A stretch of DNA of 7,356 bases from Pseudomonadota bacterium (GCA_021825225.1 JAKAIH010000129.1:1-7356); one strand, 5' to 3'. Shown: positions 1-7,307, counted from the stretch's first letter. The notes: generated by a model from the sequence alone, not told the origin. Program-made: numbers and translations.

Positions 1-418
1 ACTCGGTGTCGGTGATCGGGTGACAGGCCGTGGCGATGCTCGCCTGCTCATGTTCGGCCAGCGATTGAACCACTTCGCGAATCAATTCGGGGGCGATCAG
101 CGGCTCATCGCCTTGCACGTTCACTACAATTTCGCTGTCGGCGAGGCCCAACTGTTCGGTCACCTCGGCGATGCGGTCGGTGCCGGTGGGGTGATCGTCG
201 CGCGTCATCAGCGCCTGGTGGCCGTGGCTGCGTACGGTGTCGAATACCTGCTGATGGTCGGTTGCGACCCACACCGCCTTCGCGCCGCTTTCGCGGGCGC
301 GCTCGGCCACACGCACCACCATGGGCTTGCCGGCGATATCCGCCAGCGGCTTGGCGTGCAGGCGACTGGAGGCGTAGCGCGCTGGAATCACCACCAGAAA
401 GGCGCTGGATCGGCTCAT
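1..418 (-). CDS. kdsB: 3-deoxy-manno-octulosonate cytidylyltransferase (CMP-Kdo synthetase), N-terminal part, cut by window edge
   Basis: KdsB activates Kdo with CTP to give CMP-Kdo and pyrophosphate in the cytoplasm, for LPS inner-core assembly. Translating the minus strand from the ATG at 418-416 gives about 139 residues that run off the left edge; the family is about 250 residues long. Visible features are the N-terminal nucleotide-binding stretch ([12 protein letters not shown], residues 9-20, then KPLADI), AERARESGA (38-46), VATDH (51-55), HPTGTDR (76-82) and the signature VNVQGDEP (99-106), whose Asp104 is the expected metal ligand. The usual RLPGKPL reads RLHAKPL here. The start is supported by alignment with family N-termini rather than by a Shine-Dalgarno sequence, since the minus strand upstream is pyrimidine-rich. 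A possible -10 (TAAAAT, minus, 460-465) lies about 40 nt upstream but has no clear -35. The gene is divergent from rhlE. Product identity is very secure. Confidence 0.95.
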   Translation of the reverse strand, partial: MSRSSAFLVVIPARYASSRLHAKPLADIAGKPMVVRVAERARESGAKAVWVATDHQQVFDTVRSHGHQALMTRDDHPTGTDRIAEVTEQLGLADSEIVVNVQGDEPLIAPELIREVVQSLAEHEQASIATACHPITDTE

Positions 419-531
419 GATCGGGAGGAAGGGTTAGAAACAGGGCCTATAAAGCGATCATTTTAGCTGATTGGGCCGTTAAGGGGCGGAAATCCAGGCT
501 CGATAGGCAAGCGCGCAGGGCGCGACAGGCC

Positions 532-537
532 TATAAT
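532..537 (+). promoter_or_regulatory. Candidate -10 box (TATAAT) for rhlE
   Basis: A perfect TATAAT occurs in the intergenic gap. No good -35 is visible 16-18 bp upstream, and there is no extended -10 TGn. Transcription would start near 543-545, giving a leader of about 119 nt before the ATG at 663. A TTG at 537-539 that could extend the rhlE frame overlaps this box, so it cannot be translated from this promoter. Confidence 0.45.
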
Positions 538-559
538 TGGCATTCGTTCCATCATCGCA

Positions 560-576
560 GCCCCGCTTGGCGGGGC
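560..576 (+). other. Hairpin in the rhlE 5' leader
   Basis: GCCCCGC (560-566) and GCGGGGC (570-576) form a perfect 7-bp GC stem with a 3-nt loop, shortly after the predicted transcription start. No T-run follows, so it is not a typical intrinsic terminator. It could stabilise the 5' end or take part in leader-based control of this RNA helicase gene; that role is inference. Confidence 0.4.
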
Positions 577-662
577 CGCCCAATCCGGTAATCCGTGGAC
601 ATATCAATCAAGTCATCCAGCGTCAAAGAAGCTTTGCCCTCGCACCTCAGCTTGCAGGGTTT

Positions 663-2078
663 ATGACCGCCCCCGCCACTTCCTTTTCCGATCTTGGTCT
701 GCTGCCGGAGTTGCTGCAGGCAGTCACCGAGAAGGGCTACACCGAGCCTTCCCCGATTCAGGCCCAAGCGATCCCCGTGATCCTGCAGGGTCTCGATGTC
801 ATGGGCGGTGCCCAGACCGGCACCGGCAAGACCGCCGGTTTTACCTTGCCCCTGTTGCAGCGCCTGGCGCGCCACGCCAATACCAGCGCTTCTCCGGCGC
901 GCCACCCGGTGCGCGCGCTTATCCTCACCCCGACACGCGAACTCGCGGCCCAGGTCGCCGAGAGCGTGCGCGACTATGGCAAGCACCTGGGCTTGCGCCC
1001 GGGTGTGGTGTTCGGCGGTGTCGACATCGCTCCGCAGATTCAATTGCTGCGATCCGGCGTAGAGGTATTGGTGGCGACACCGGGCCGGCTGCTCGATCAT
1101 GTGCAGCAAAAGACGGTGATGCTGGGTCAGGTCGAAATCCTGGTGCTGGACGAAGCCGACCGCATGCTAGACATGGGGTTCATGCCGGACATTCGGCGCA
1201 TCCTTGCGCTGTTGCCGGCGAAGCGGCAGAACCTGCTGTTCTCGGCCACGTTCTCCGAAGAGATCAAGCGACTCGCCGACACCATGCTGCACCAGCCGGT
1301 GCTGATTGAGGTCGCACGGCGCAATGCCATGGCGGAACTGGTGAGCCACGAGGTGCATCCGGTCAGGCGCGAGAGGAAGCGCGATCTGCTCGCGCATCTG
1401 GTGCGCACGCAGAACCTGTCCCAGGTGCTGGTGTTCGGCGGCACGCGCCTGGGTGTCAACCGCCTCGCCTATCAGCTACAGAAAGACGGGATTCATGCTG
1501 CCGCGATCCACGGCGACAAATCGCAGGTGGAGCGTATCCAGGCGTTGGCCGATTTCAAATCCGGCAAGACGCCGGTGCTGGTGGCGACCGATGTTGCCGC
1601 ACGCGGCCTGGATATCGTGGAATTGCCGGTGGTGATCAATTTCGAACTGCCCGGCGCGCCCGAAGATTACGTGCACCGCATCGGCCGCACCGGCCGCGCC
1701 GGCTCCACCGGCCGGGCGATTTCCCTGGTGTGCGCCGACGAGCACGAAAAACTCGCGGCGATCGAGAAATTCATCAAGATACGCATTCCGCAGACCATTA
1801 TTCCGGGTTTCGAACCGGATGCCTCGGGTGTGTCGGTGTTGATGCATACCGAGCGCGAGCGGCCCGAGCGCCGCTCCGAGCGCAGCAGCAGCCTGACGCG
1901 CGGCGGCGCGCGCCCGCACGCGGCGAAAGCACCGGCGAAACCGGTGGACTCGATATTTTCCGCACCCTACGTTCCGAGCAGCAGTGCCCCTGCGACTTCA
2001 GAACCGAGCCGGCCGGCAGCGCAAAAGCCGGGACGCCAGGTCGCGGCGCTGCTGGGCGGCCTGCGCAAATCCGGTTAG
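663..2078 (+). CDS. rhlE: DEAD-box ATP-dependent RNA helicase, RhlE type
   Basis: This 471-residue cytoplasmic helicase is of the type that remodels rRNA and mRNA structure in ribosome assembly and RNA decay. The DEAD-box motifs run in order: Q motif GYTEPSPIQ (25-33), motif I AQTGTGKT (50-57), PTRELA (90-95), TPGR (139-142), DEAD (163-166), SAT (194-196), motif IV at 255-262, [10 protein letters not shown] (308-317) and HRIGRTGR (338-345). The spacing and flanks match RhlE rather than RhlB, SrmB or DeaD. The basic, low-complexity tail (about 392-471) ends in a short hydrophobic patch (QVAALLGGL) and probably contacts RNA or partner proteins. I chose ATG 663 because family members begin just before SFSDLGL and because the longer frame starts inside the promoter. 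The Shine-Dalgarno is weak (GCAGGG). Motif IV reads VFGGTR where I would expect VFTRTK. The gene stands alone between a divergent kdsB and a terminator. Confidence 0.95.
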   Translation: MTAPATSFSDLGLLPELLQAVTEKGYTEPSPIQAQAIPVILQGLDVMGGAQTGTGKTAGFTLPLLQRLARHANTSASPARHPVRALILTPTRELAAQVAESVRDYGKHLGLRPGVVFGGVDIAPQIQLLRSGVEVLVATPGRLLDHVQQKTVMLGQVEILVLDEADRMLDMGFMPDIRRILALLPAKRQNLLFSATFSEEIKRLADTMLHQPVLIEVARRNAMAELVSHEVHPVRRERKRDLLAHLVRTQNLSQVLVFGGTRLGVNRLAYQLQKDGIHAAAIHGDKSQVERIQALADFKSGKTPVLVATDVAARGLDIVELPVVINFELPGAPEDYVHRIGRTGRAGSTGRAISLVCADEHEKLAAIEKFIKIRIPQTIIPGFEPDASGVSVLMHTERERPERRSERSSSLTRGGARPHAAKAPAKPVDSIFSAPYVPSSSAPATSEPSRPAAQKPGRQVAALLGGLRKSG

Positions 2079-2088
2079 CAAGGTGTTG

Positions 2089-2112
2089 AAAAAGGGGGCG
2101 ACGCCCCCTTTT
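2089..2112. terminator. Bidirectional intrinsic terminator between rhlE and panB
   Basis: AAAAGGGGGC (2090-2099), loop GAC and GCCCCCTTTT (2103-2112) form a 10-bp stem, 11 nt after the rhlE stop. On the plus strand it is followed by TTTT-ATA. On the minus strand the same stem ends in TTTTT, so it can also stop panB transcripts about 100 nt past the panB stop. Confidence 0.88.
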
Positions 2113-2131
2113 ATACCCTCCAAGTCAGGGT

Positions 2132-2205
2132 TGTTGAAAAACCCTTCCCTGCTGGAGAGCGTCTTGATGACGCGCGTATTCGTGTCAGTGAGGCGCTTTT
2201 CAACA
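2132..2205. repeat. 74-bp palindromic element with 9-bp inverted ends (MITE- or REP-like)
   Basis: TGTTGAAAA (2132-2140) and its exact complement TTTTCAACA (2197-2205) bound the segment. A third copy in plus orientation (2084-2092) runs into the terminator. Internal stems are GCGTC/GACGC near the centre (2159-2163 with 2169-2173), AGGGTT/AACCCT over the left end (2127-2132 with 2140-2145) and GCGCT/AGCGC over the right end (2193-2197 with 2205-2209). No coding frame or target-site duplication is evident. It may be a non-autonomous repeat inserted between convergent genes, or remnant terminator-like sequence. The inverted symmetry is seen directly; the element identity is inferred. Confidence 0.5.
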
Positions 2206-2210
2206 GCGCG

Positions 2211-3011
2211 TTAGAAGCTGTGTTCGGGCCCCGGAAAGGACCCGTCTTTCACCGCGCGCACGTAGTTCTCCACTGCCTGCTGGATGCTGCTGGCGCCATC
2301 CATGAAATTTCGCACGAACTTCGCCTTCCTGCCCGGGAACACGCCCAGGAGATCGTATAACACGAGTACCTGGCCGGAGCAGTCGCGGCCGGCGCCTATG
2401 CCTATGGTCGGAATCGACAGGCTGGCCGTGATCTCGGCGGCGAGCTTGGCCGGGATCGCTTCAAGCACGATCATGCCGGCGCCGGCACGCTCCAGCGCGA
2501 GCGCATCTTCGACCAGCTGGCGCGCGGCGTCCACGGTCTTGCCCTGCACGCGGAATCCGCCGAGCTGATGTACCGACTGCGGCGTGAGGCCGAGGTGGCC
2601 GCACACCGGCACGCCGCGTTTCACCAGGAATTCCGTGGTCTGCGCAAAAGCCACCCCGCCTTCCAGCTTGACCATGTGCGCGCCGGCCGCCATCAGCTGC
2701 GCCGCGTTGCGGAACGCCTGTTCGGCGCCCTCCTGGTAGCTGCCGAAGGACATGTCGCCGATCAGGAACGCGCGCTTGGCGCCCCGGGCGACGCAACTCA
2801 CGTGGTAGATCATATCGGCCAGAGTGACCGCCAGCGTGGTATCGCGCCCCTGCAGTACGTTGCCCAGCGAATCGCCCACCAGGATGCTTTCGACGCCGGC
2901 ATTCTCCAGCAATGCGCCGAAGCTCGCGTCGTAACCGGTGAGCATGGCGATTTTGCTGCCGTCGCGGTGCAGTTTTTGCAGATCGCTGAGGGTGATGGGC
3001 TTGTCGCTCAT
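2211..3011 (-). CDS. panB: 3-methyl-2-oxobutanoate hydroxymethyltransferase (ketopantoate hydroxymethyltransferase)
   Basis: PanB transfers a one-carbon unit from 5,10-methylene-THF to 3-methyl-2-oxobutanoate, making 2-dehydropantoate, the first committed step to pantothenate and CoA. The 266-residue length is typical. It has the expected TIM-barrel signatures: LTGYDASF (24-31), the metal-site VGDSLG with Asp47, IGDMSF with Asp86, MVKLEGG (113-119), [14 protein letters not shown] (134-147), VLEAIP with the catalytic Glu184, and GIGAG (204-208), ending in the usual EHSF. The start ATG is at 3011-3009; no convincing Shine-Dalgarno precedes it. The gene is isolated: it is divergent from ppa, convergent with rhlE, and has no panC next to it, so it is probably transcribed alone and ends at the 2089-2112 terminator. 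Identity is secure. Confidence 0.97.
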   Translation of the reverse strand: MSDKPITLSDLQKLHRDGSKIAMLTGYDASFGALLENAGVESILVGDSLGNVLQGRDTTLAVTLADMIYHVSCVARGAKRAFLIGDMSFGSYQEGAEQAFRNAAQLMAAGAHMVKLEGGVAFAQTTEFLVKRGVPVCGHLGLTPQSVHQLGGFRVQGKTVDAARQLVEDALALERAGAGMIVLEAIPAKLAAEITASLSIPTIGIGAGRDCSGQVLVLYDLLGVFPGRKAKFVRNFMDGASSIQQAVENYVRAVKDGSFPGPEHSF

Positions 3012-3036
3012 TGGGGCCGTCCGGAAAAAATGATGG

Positions 3037-3064
3037 CCTATAGCTTATTACAAAATGAGGTGAA
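3037..3064 (-). promoter_or_regulatory. Candidate panB promoter
   Basis: Read on the minus strand, TTCACC (3064-3059) and TATAGG (3042-3037) are separated by 16 bp. Each matches 4 of 6 consensus positions. Transcription would start near 3030, about 20 nt before the panB ATG. The match is weak and rests mainly on position. Confidence 0.25.
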
Positions 3065-3114
3065 GCATTCCCTCGTGCAATTGACCTATATTATCGCCTT
3101 CGGCACGCCTGTTT

Positions 3115-3120
3115 TAGAAT
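3115..3120 (+). promoter_or_regulatory. Candidate -10 box for ppa
   Basis: TAGAAT matches 5 of 6 positions of TATAAT. It would start transcription near 3127, leaving a short leader that holds the AGGA Shine-Dalgarno at 3134-3137. The -35 is poor (TTATCG at 3091-3096, 18-bp spacer). A better -35-like TTGACC at 3081-3086 is too far away for this box. Confidence 0.35.
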
Positions 3121-3143
3121 ACACGATCAATTTAGGACGCACC

Positions 3144-3692
3144 ATGAATCTGGACCGAGTCACCTCAGGCCGCGACGTTCCCAACGACGTCAACGTGATC
3201 ATCGAAATCCCGATGAACGCCGATCCGATCAAATACGAGGTGGACAAGCAAACCGGTGCGGTATTCGTCGACCGTTTCATGTCGACTGCGATGCATTACC
3301 CCTGCAATTACGGCTATATCCCGCACACCATTTCGGATGACGGAGATCCGGTGGACGTGCTGGTGCTGAGCCCCGTTCCCGTGATCACCGGCGTGGTGGT
3401 GCGCTGCCGGCCTATAGGCATGCTCAAGATGGAAGACGAGGCGGGCGGCGACGCCAAGCTGTTGGCGGTGCCGGTGGACAGGCTTTCCAGCCTGTACCGC
3501 GCGATCAAGTCGCCGCGCGACCTGCCCGAACTGACGACTGCGCAGATTTCGCATTTCTTCCAGCACTACAAAGACCTCGAGCCGGGTAAATGGGTGAAGA
3601 TCGAGGGCTGGGTAGGCGCGGAAGAGGCGAAGCAGGAAATTCTCGCCGGCGTGGAGCGCTATAAAAAGGCGAAGAAGAAACCGAAATTCTAG
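3144..3692 (+). CDS. ppa: Inorganic pyrophosphatase, soluble family I
   Basis: This cytoplasmic Mg-dependent enzyme hydrolyses pyrophosphate to two phosphates, pulling forward reactions such as nucleic-acid, NAD and CMP-Kdo synthesis. The 182-residue length is typical. All active-site residues I recall from the E. coli enzyme are present, shifted by one: Glu21, Lys30, Glu32, Arg44, Tyr52, Tyr56, Asp66, Asp68, Asp71 (signature [10 protein letters not shown], 65-74), Asp98, Asp103, Lys105, Tyr142 and Lys143. A lysine-rich end (KKAKKKPKF) closes the protein. The start is set by the family N-terminus and by AGGA at 3134-3137, 6 nt before the ATG. The reading frame stays open far upstream through antisense panB sequence, but that is not part of the protein. 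The stop TAG overlaps the stop of the facing acyltransferase gene. Confidence 0.97.
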   Translation: MNLDRVTSGRDVPNDVNVIIEIPMNADPIKYEVDKQTGAVFVDRFMSTAMHYPCNYGYIPHTISDDGDPVDVLVLSPVPVITGVVVRCRPIGMLKMEDEAGGDAKLLAVPVDRLSSLYRAIKSPRDLPELTTAQISHFFQHYKDLEPGKWVKIEGWVGAEEAKQEILAGVERYKKAKKKPKF

Positions 3693-4882
3693 TCTGCTTC
3701 CGCCGCTTTATAGGGGGAGTGCTCGTTCAATTCATCCACATAGCGCGCGATGCCCAGCTGTTCACGCTCGAGAAAGCGCTCCACCGCATCGGAAAATTCG
3801 GGGTGCGCCAGCCAGTGCGCCGATTGCGTCTTTACCGGCAGGAAGCCGCGCGCAAGCTTGTGCTCGCCCTGGGCGCCGCCTTCGAACACCTTGATTCCCT
3901 CCTCGATGCAAAACTCCAGCGCCTGGTAATAGCAGGTTTCGAAATGCAGGCAGGGCAGGTACTGCAGTGCACCCCAGTAGCGGCCGTATAGCGTTTCCTG
4001 CGAGTACAGGTTGAGCGCGCTGGCGATGGGCTTGCCGTCGAGTTCGGCCACGATCAGGAGCGTGTGCTGCGGCATGGTCTGTCCCAGGCGCTGGAAGAAC
4101 TCCAGGTTGAGATAGGGCGTGGAGCGATGCTCGCGATAGGTGCGCTGATAGCAACGTGCAAAAAAAGCCCAGTCGTGTTCCTCGATCTCGTTCCCGCGCA
4201 GGCGCCGGAAACTCGCGCCCGCATCGCGCAGCTTGCGTCGCTCCTGCTTAATTTTCTTGCGCTTGTCGTGCGACATTTGCGCCAGGAATTCCTCGAACGA
4301 CGCATAGCCGGGATTGTTCCAGTGAAATTGCACGCCCGAGCGCAGCATCATGCCTTCAGACTGCATCAACGTCGCCTCCTCGGGCTGCGGAAACAGGATG
4401 TGCAGCGAGGACGTGTCGCGTGCGAGGGCTAGCGCGGCGCACAGCAACGCGGAGCGCTCGGCGTCGGTCGTGGCCAGCAGGCGCGGCCCGGACACCGGCG
4501 AGAACGGGATGGCCGCGAGCAGTTTGGGGTAATACGCGAGGCCGTGACGCTGGTAGGCGTCGGCCCAGGCCCAGTCGAACACGTATTCGCCATAGGAGTG
4601 CGATTTTAGATACAGCGGCATGGCCGCCTTGAGCCGGGGTGCGGTCGGACCGCCTGCATTCCCGGGCGCAGTTTTGTCCCACAGTGTCAGGAATTGCGGC
4701 AGCCAGCCGCTATCGGCGCTGGCGCAGCCGGTACTGTGCAAGGCGTGGAAAAATTCGTGCGATAGGAGCGGATGGCCGGCCGCGAGCCGGTTCCAGTCCG
4801 CGGCATGGACGCCGGACAGATTTTCGAGCAGGCGCAGGTCGAGCTCGGGCGACTGGGTGAGTCCTGGGGGCCGGGTTAGCAA
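3689..4882 (-). CDS. COG3146-type predicted N-acyltransferase (GNAT/FemAB-like, PF04339 family)
   Basis: This 397-residue protein belongs to a widespread family of predicted N-acyltransferases with FemAB-like, GNAT-fold character. Substrate and pathway are unknown to me, so no symbol is given. Recognisable stretches are [13 protein letters not shown] (40-52), the central [22 protein letters not shown] region (89-110), [15 protein letters not shown] (186-200) followed by a very basic helix [19 protein letters not shown] (204-222), and the C-terminal signature [15 protein letters not shown] (333-347). No signal peptide or membrane segment is seen. The start is TTG at 4882-4880: no ATG or GTG lies upstream before the in-frame stop at 4946-4948, the first in-frame Met is residue 88 (inside the conserved domain), and family similarity begins near residue 16. 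No Shine-Dalgarno is evident. It is divergent from nadE and convergent with ppa. Confidence 0.88.
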   Translation of the reverse strand: MLTRPPGLTQSPELDLRLLENLSGVHAADWNRLAAGHPLLSHEFFHALHSTGCASADSGWLPQFLTLWDKTAPGNAGGPTAPRLKAAMPLYLKSHSYGEYVFDWAWADAYQRHGLAYYPKLLAAIPFSPVSGPRLLATTDAERSALLCAALALARDTSSLHILFPQPEEATLMQSEGMMLRSGVQFHWNNPGYASFEEFLAQMSHDKRKKIKQERRKLRDAGASFRRLRGNEIEEHDWAFFARCYQRTYREHRSTPYLNLEFFQRLGQTMPQHTLLIVAELDGKPIASALNLYSQETLYGRYWGALQYLPCLHFETCYYQALEFCIEEGIKVFEGGAQGEHKLARGFLPVKTQSAHWLAHPEFSDAVERFLEREQLGIARYVDELNEHSPYKAAEAD

Positions 4883-4952
4883 GGGCGGGTGTGCATTCTT
4901 AAACGGGTTTGCGCGAGTGGGCGCCTGCGGTAATTGGTGCGTGAATTAGCAG

Positions 4953-4981
4953 ATTATTGGCGATGGGTCGGCGCGCTGCAA
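4953..4981 (-). promoter_or_regulatory. Candidate promoter for the COG3146 acyltransferase gene
   Basis: On the minus strand, TTGCAG (4981-4976) and AATAAT (4958-4953) are 17 bp apart. The -10 matches 5 of 6 positions and the -35 only 3. Transcription would start near 4946, leaving a leader of about 64 nt. The -35 ends 4 bp from the opposing nadE -10 box, so the two promoters would overlap in their polymerase footprints. Confidence 0.3.
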
Positions 4982-4985
4982 GCGT

Positions 4986-4991
4986 TATAAT
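4986..4991 (+). promoter_or_regulatory. -10 box (TATAAT) for nadE, predicting a leaderless transcript
   Basis: A perfect TATAAT is followed by the 6-nt discriminator CCCCCT and then the A of the nadE ATG at 4998, exactly the +1 position expected for this box. There is no Shine-Dalgarno before the ATG. No good -35 is seen at 16-18 bp (the region reads ATGGGT), so an activator or a weak promoter is possible. Confidence 0.55.
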
Positions 4992-4997
4992 CCCCCT

Positions 4998-6692
4998 ATG
5001 AGCAACACGGTCAGAATCGCGGTCGCGCAGATCAATTGCATCCTCGGCGATCTGGCGGGCAACGCCGCCAAAATCCTGGATTGCGCCGCGCGCGCCAAGG
5101 CTGCCGGCGCCCAAGTATTGCTTACGCCCGAACTCTCGCTGTGCGGCTATCCGCCCGAAGACCTGCTGTTGCGCGACGGATTCTTCCGCGATTGTGCAGA
5201 CTCCCTGGAGCAGCTCGCCGTGGCAGTGCGGGGAATCGCGGTCGTCGTGGGCCATCCGCAACTCGCCGCGGGCAGGCGCTATAACGCTGCGTCTGTATTG
5301 CAGCAAGGCCGGGTCGCAACCACCTATCGCAAGCGCAATCTGCCCAACTACACGGTGTTCGACGAAGAACGCTATTTCGAGCCCGGTGGCGAGCCGGTGG
5401 TATTCGAGGTGAACGGCGTGCGTTTGGGGATCAACATCTGCGAAGACCTCTGGGGCGAGCAGGGACCGGTGGAAGCCGGCGCCAGTGCCGCGCAGCAGGG
5501 CACCGCGGCGGCGCAGCAGCGCCGCGTGTGGCGCGCCGATGCGCCGCGCCTGGCGCGCGCCGCGGGTGCCCAGGTGCTGCTGGTGCTCAACGCCTCGCCT
5601 TATCACACACGCCAGCACGCTTCGCGCCTTGCGGTGGCGCGCAACCGCGCCGCGGAGAACGGGCTGGCGATCGTGTATGCAAACCTGTCCGGCGGCCAGG
5701 ACGAGCTGGTGTTCGACGGCGCTTCTTTCGCACTCGACGCGCGCGGAGAGTTGACGCATCAGCTGCCTTATTTCGAGGAGGCGCTGGATTACATCGATGT
5801 CGTCGACGGTGTGCCGCAGCCGGGCAGCCGCGCGCCGGCCCTGTCGTTCGAGGCGTCCGTCTACCGCGCCCTGTGCCTGGGCGTACGCGACTACCTCGGC
5901 AAGAACGGCTTTCCCGGCGCGATTTTGGGGATGTCGGGCGGTATCGACTCCGCCCTGACGCTGGCGATCGCCTGCGACGCGCTCGGAGCGGACAAGGTGC
6001 GCGCGGTGATGATGCCCTCGAAATACACCGCCGATATGAGCTGGATCGACTCGCGCGACATGGTCAAGCGCCTGGGCGTGCGTTACGACGAAATTCCCAT
6101 CAAGCCGATGTTCGACGCCTTCCTCGCCGCGCTTGCGGGCGAGTTCAAGGGGCTGCCGGTGGACGCGACCGAGGAAAACCTGCAGGCGCGAATCCGCGGC
6201 ACGCTGCTGATGGCTTTGTCCAACAAATTCGGCTCCATCGTGCTCACCACCGGCAACAAATCGGAGATGGCGGTGGGCTATTCGACGTTGTACGGCGACA
6301 TGGCGGGCGGGTTCGCCGCGATCAAGGATGTGGCCAAGACTCTGGTGTATCGCCTCGCGGAATACCGCAATACCCTGGGCGAGGTGATCCCGCGGCGCAT
6401 CATCGAGCGCGCGCCCTCGGCCGAGTTGCGCCCGGACCAGACCGACCAGGACAGCCTGCCGCCCTACGAAGTGCTCGATGCCATCATGTCCGGCTACATG
6501 GAGCAGAACCTGAGTCCGGCCGAGATCGTGGCGGGTGGTCAGCGCGAGGAGGACGTGGCGCGCGTGGTGGGGCTGATCAAAAGGAATGAATACAAGCGCC
6601 GCCAGGCGCCGGTCGGCATACGCATTACCCAGCGCGGCTTCGGCAAGGACTGGCGCTATCCGATCACCTCGAGGTACCGCGAGAAATTCTAG
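4998..6692 (+). CDS. nadE: Glutamine-dependent NAD+ synthetase
   Basis: NadE makes NAD+ from deamido-NAD+, ATP and glutamine in the cytoplasm, the last step of NAD synthesis. The 564 residues comprise an N-terminal nitrilase-type glutaminase (about 1-270) and a C-terminal synthetase. The glutaminase triad is visible: Glu45 in TPELSLCGYPPEDLL, Lys112 in YRKRNLPNYTVFDEERYF and Cys148 in GINICEDLW. The synthetase shows the ATP PP-loop SGGIDSA (313-319), TTGNKSEMAVGYSTLYGDM (417-435) and PSAELRPDQTDQDSLPPYE (473-491). An Ala/Gln-rich stretch at about 153-178 looks like an insert between CEDLW and RADAP; it makes the protein some 20-25 residues longer than relatives I recall. ATG 4998 fits the family N-terminus (VRIAVAQ). 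It is followed by glnB 96 nt downstream in the same direction with no intrinsic terminator between. Confidence 0.97.
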   Translation: MSNTVRIAVAQINCILGDLAGNAAKILDCAARAKAAGAQVLLTPELSLCGYPPEDLLLRDGFFRDCADSLEQLAVAVRGIAVVVGHPQLAAGRRYNAASVLQQGRVATTYRKRNLPNYTVFDEERYFEPGGEPVVFEVNGVRLGINICEDLWGEQGPVEAGASAAQQGTAAAQQRRVWRADAPRLARAAGAQVLLVLNASPYHTRQHASRLAVARNRAAENGLAIVYANLSGGQDELVFDGASFALDARGELTHQLPYFEEALDYIDVVDGVPQPGSRAPALSFEASVYRALCLGVRDYLGKNGFPGAILGMSGGIDSALTLAIACDALGADKVRAVMMPSKYTADMSWIDSRDMVKRLGVRYDEIPIKPMFDAFLAALAGEFKGLPVDATEENLQARIRGTLLMALSNKFGSIVLTTGNKSEMAVGYSTLYGDMAGGFAAIKDVAKTLVYRLAEYRNTLGEVIPRRIIERAPSAELRPDQTDQDSLPPYEVLDAIMSGYMEQNLSPAEIVAGGQREEDVARVVGLIKRNEYKRRQAPVGIRITQRGFGKDWRYPITSRYREKF

Positions 6693-6749
6693 AGGCGGCG
6701 AGAACGCGCCGTCGCAGCCCGCTTCCATCCGCCTCCTCCCGCTAATTGT

Positions 6750-7127
<378 letters not shown>

Positions 7128-7151
7128 TTCGCGCCTCCGTTGTCGCAAAGC

Positions 7152-7307
7152 TCAGCCGTAGCGCGGACACCGGCTGACGCCGGGGTTACATCCAGTTGTG
7201 GTGTTAGAACTTGCGCGGACGGCGGGCCGTCCGCGCGGATCGCCGATTGCGCACGGATGAAGAAAAGCACATCCGTACAGAACACACGGTTGGCGCGCGG
7301 AGCGCGC
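7152..7307. repeat. Cluster of intergenic inverted repeats downstream of glnB
   Basis: The 229 bp after glnB carry no supported gene but several stems. TCAGCCG (7152-7158) pairs with CGGCTGA (7171-7177), competing with CCGGC/GCCGG (7170-7174 with 7179-7183). ACGGATG/CATCCGT pair at 7253-7259 with 7270-7276 around a 10-nt A-rich loop. GCGCGC/GCGCGC pair at 7293-7298 with 7302-7307 around GGA. The 8-mer GCGCGGAC occurs at 7161-7168 and 7213-7220, and inverted at 7229-7236. The density suggests REP/BIME-like dispersed repeats. The last bases include TTGACG (7341-7346), which could be a -35 for a gene beyond the window. Confidence 0.5.
7213..7236. other. Perfect 11-bp hairpin after glnB, possible 3'-end barrier
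   Basis: GCGCGGACGGC (7213-7223) and GCCGTCCGCGC (7226-7236) form a perfect stem; in practice this is 10 bp closed by a CGGG tetraloop. It starts 86 nt after the glnB stop. No T-run follows on either strand, so it is not a canonical intrinsic terminator. It may protect the glnB mRNA 3' end after Rho-dependent termination, or simply be a REP-type palindrome. Confidence 0.5.

Noticed and set aside
20..466. 148-codon plus-strand frame at the left edge
   Set aside because: It is the in-register antisense of kdsB, whose conserved motifs are clear on the minus strand.
537..662. 42-residue N-terminal extension of RhlE from TTG 537
   Set aside because: The TTG overlaps the predicted TATAAT box, the extension is not helicase-like, and family members start at the ATG at 663.
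2568..3143. N-terminal extension of ppa by about 192 residues (apparent fusion protein)
   Set aside because: The extension is antisense panB plus the promoter region. Pyrophosphatase similarity starts at ATG 3144, which has a well-placed AGGA.
5528..6589. 353-codon plus-strand frame inside nadE
   Set aside because: It is a frame-shifted shadow of nadE with Arg-rich, domain-free translation.
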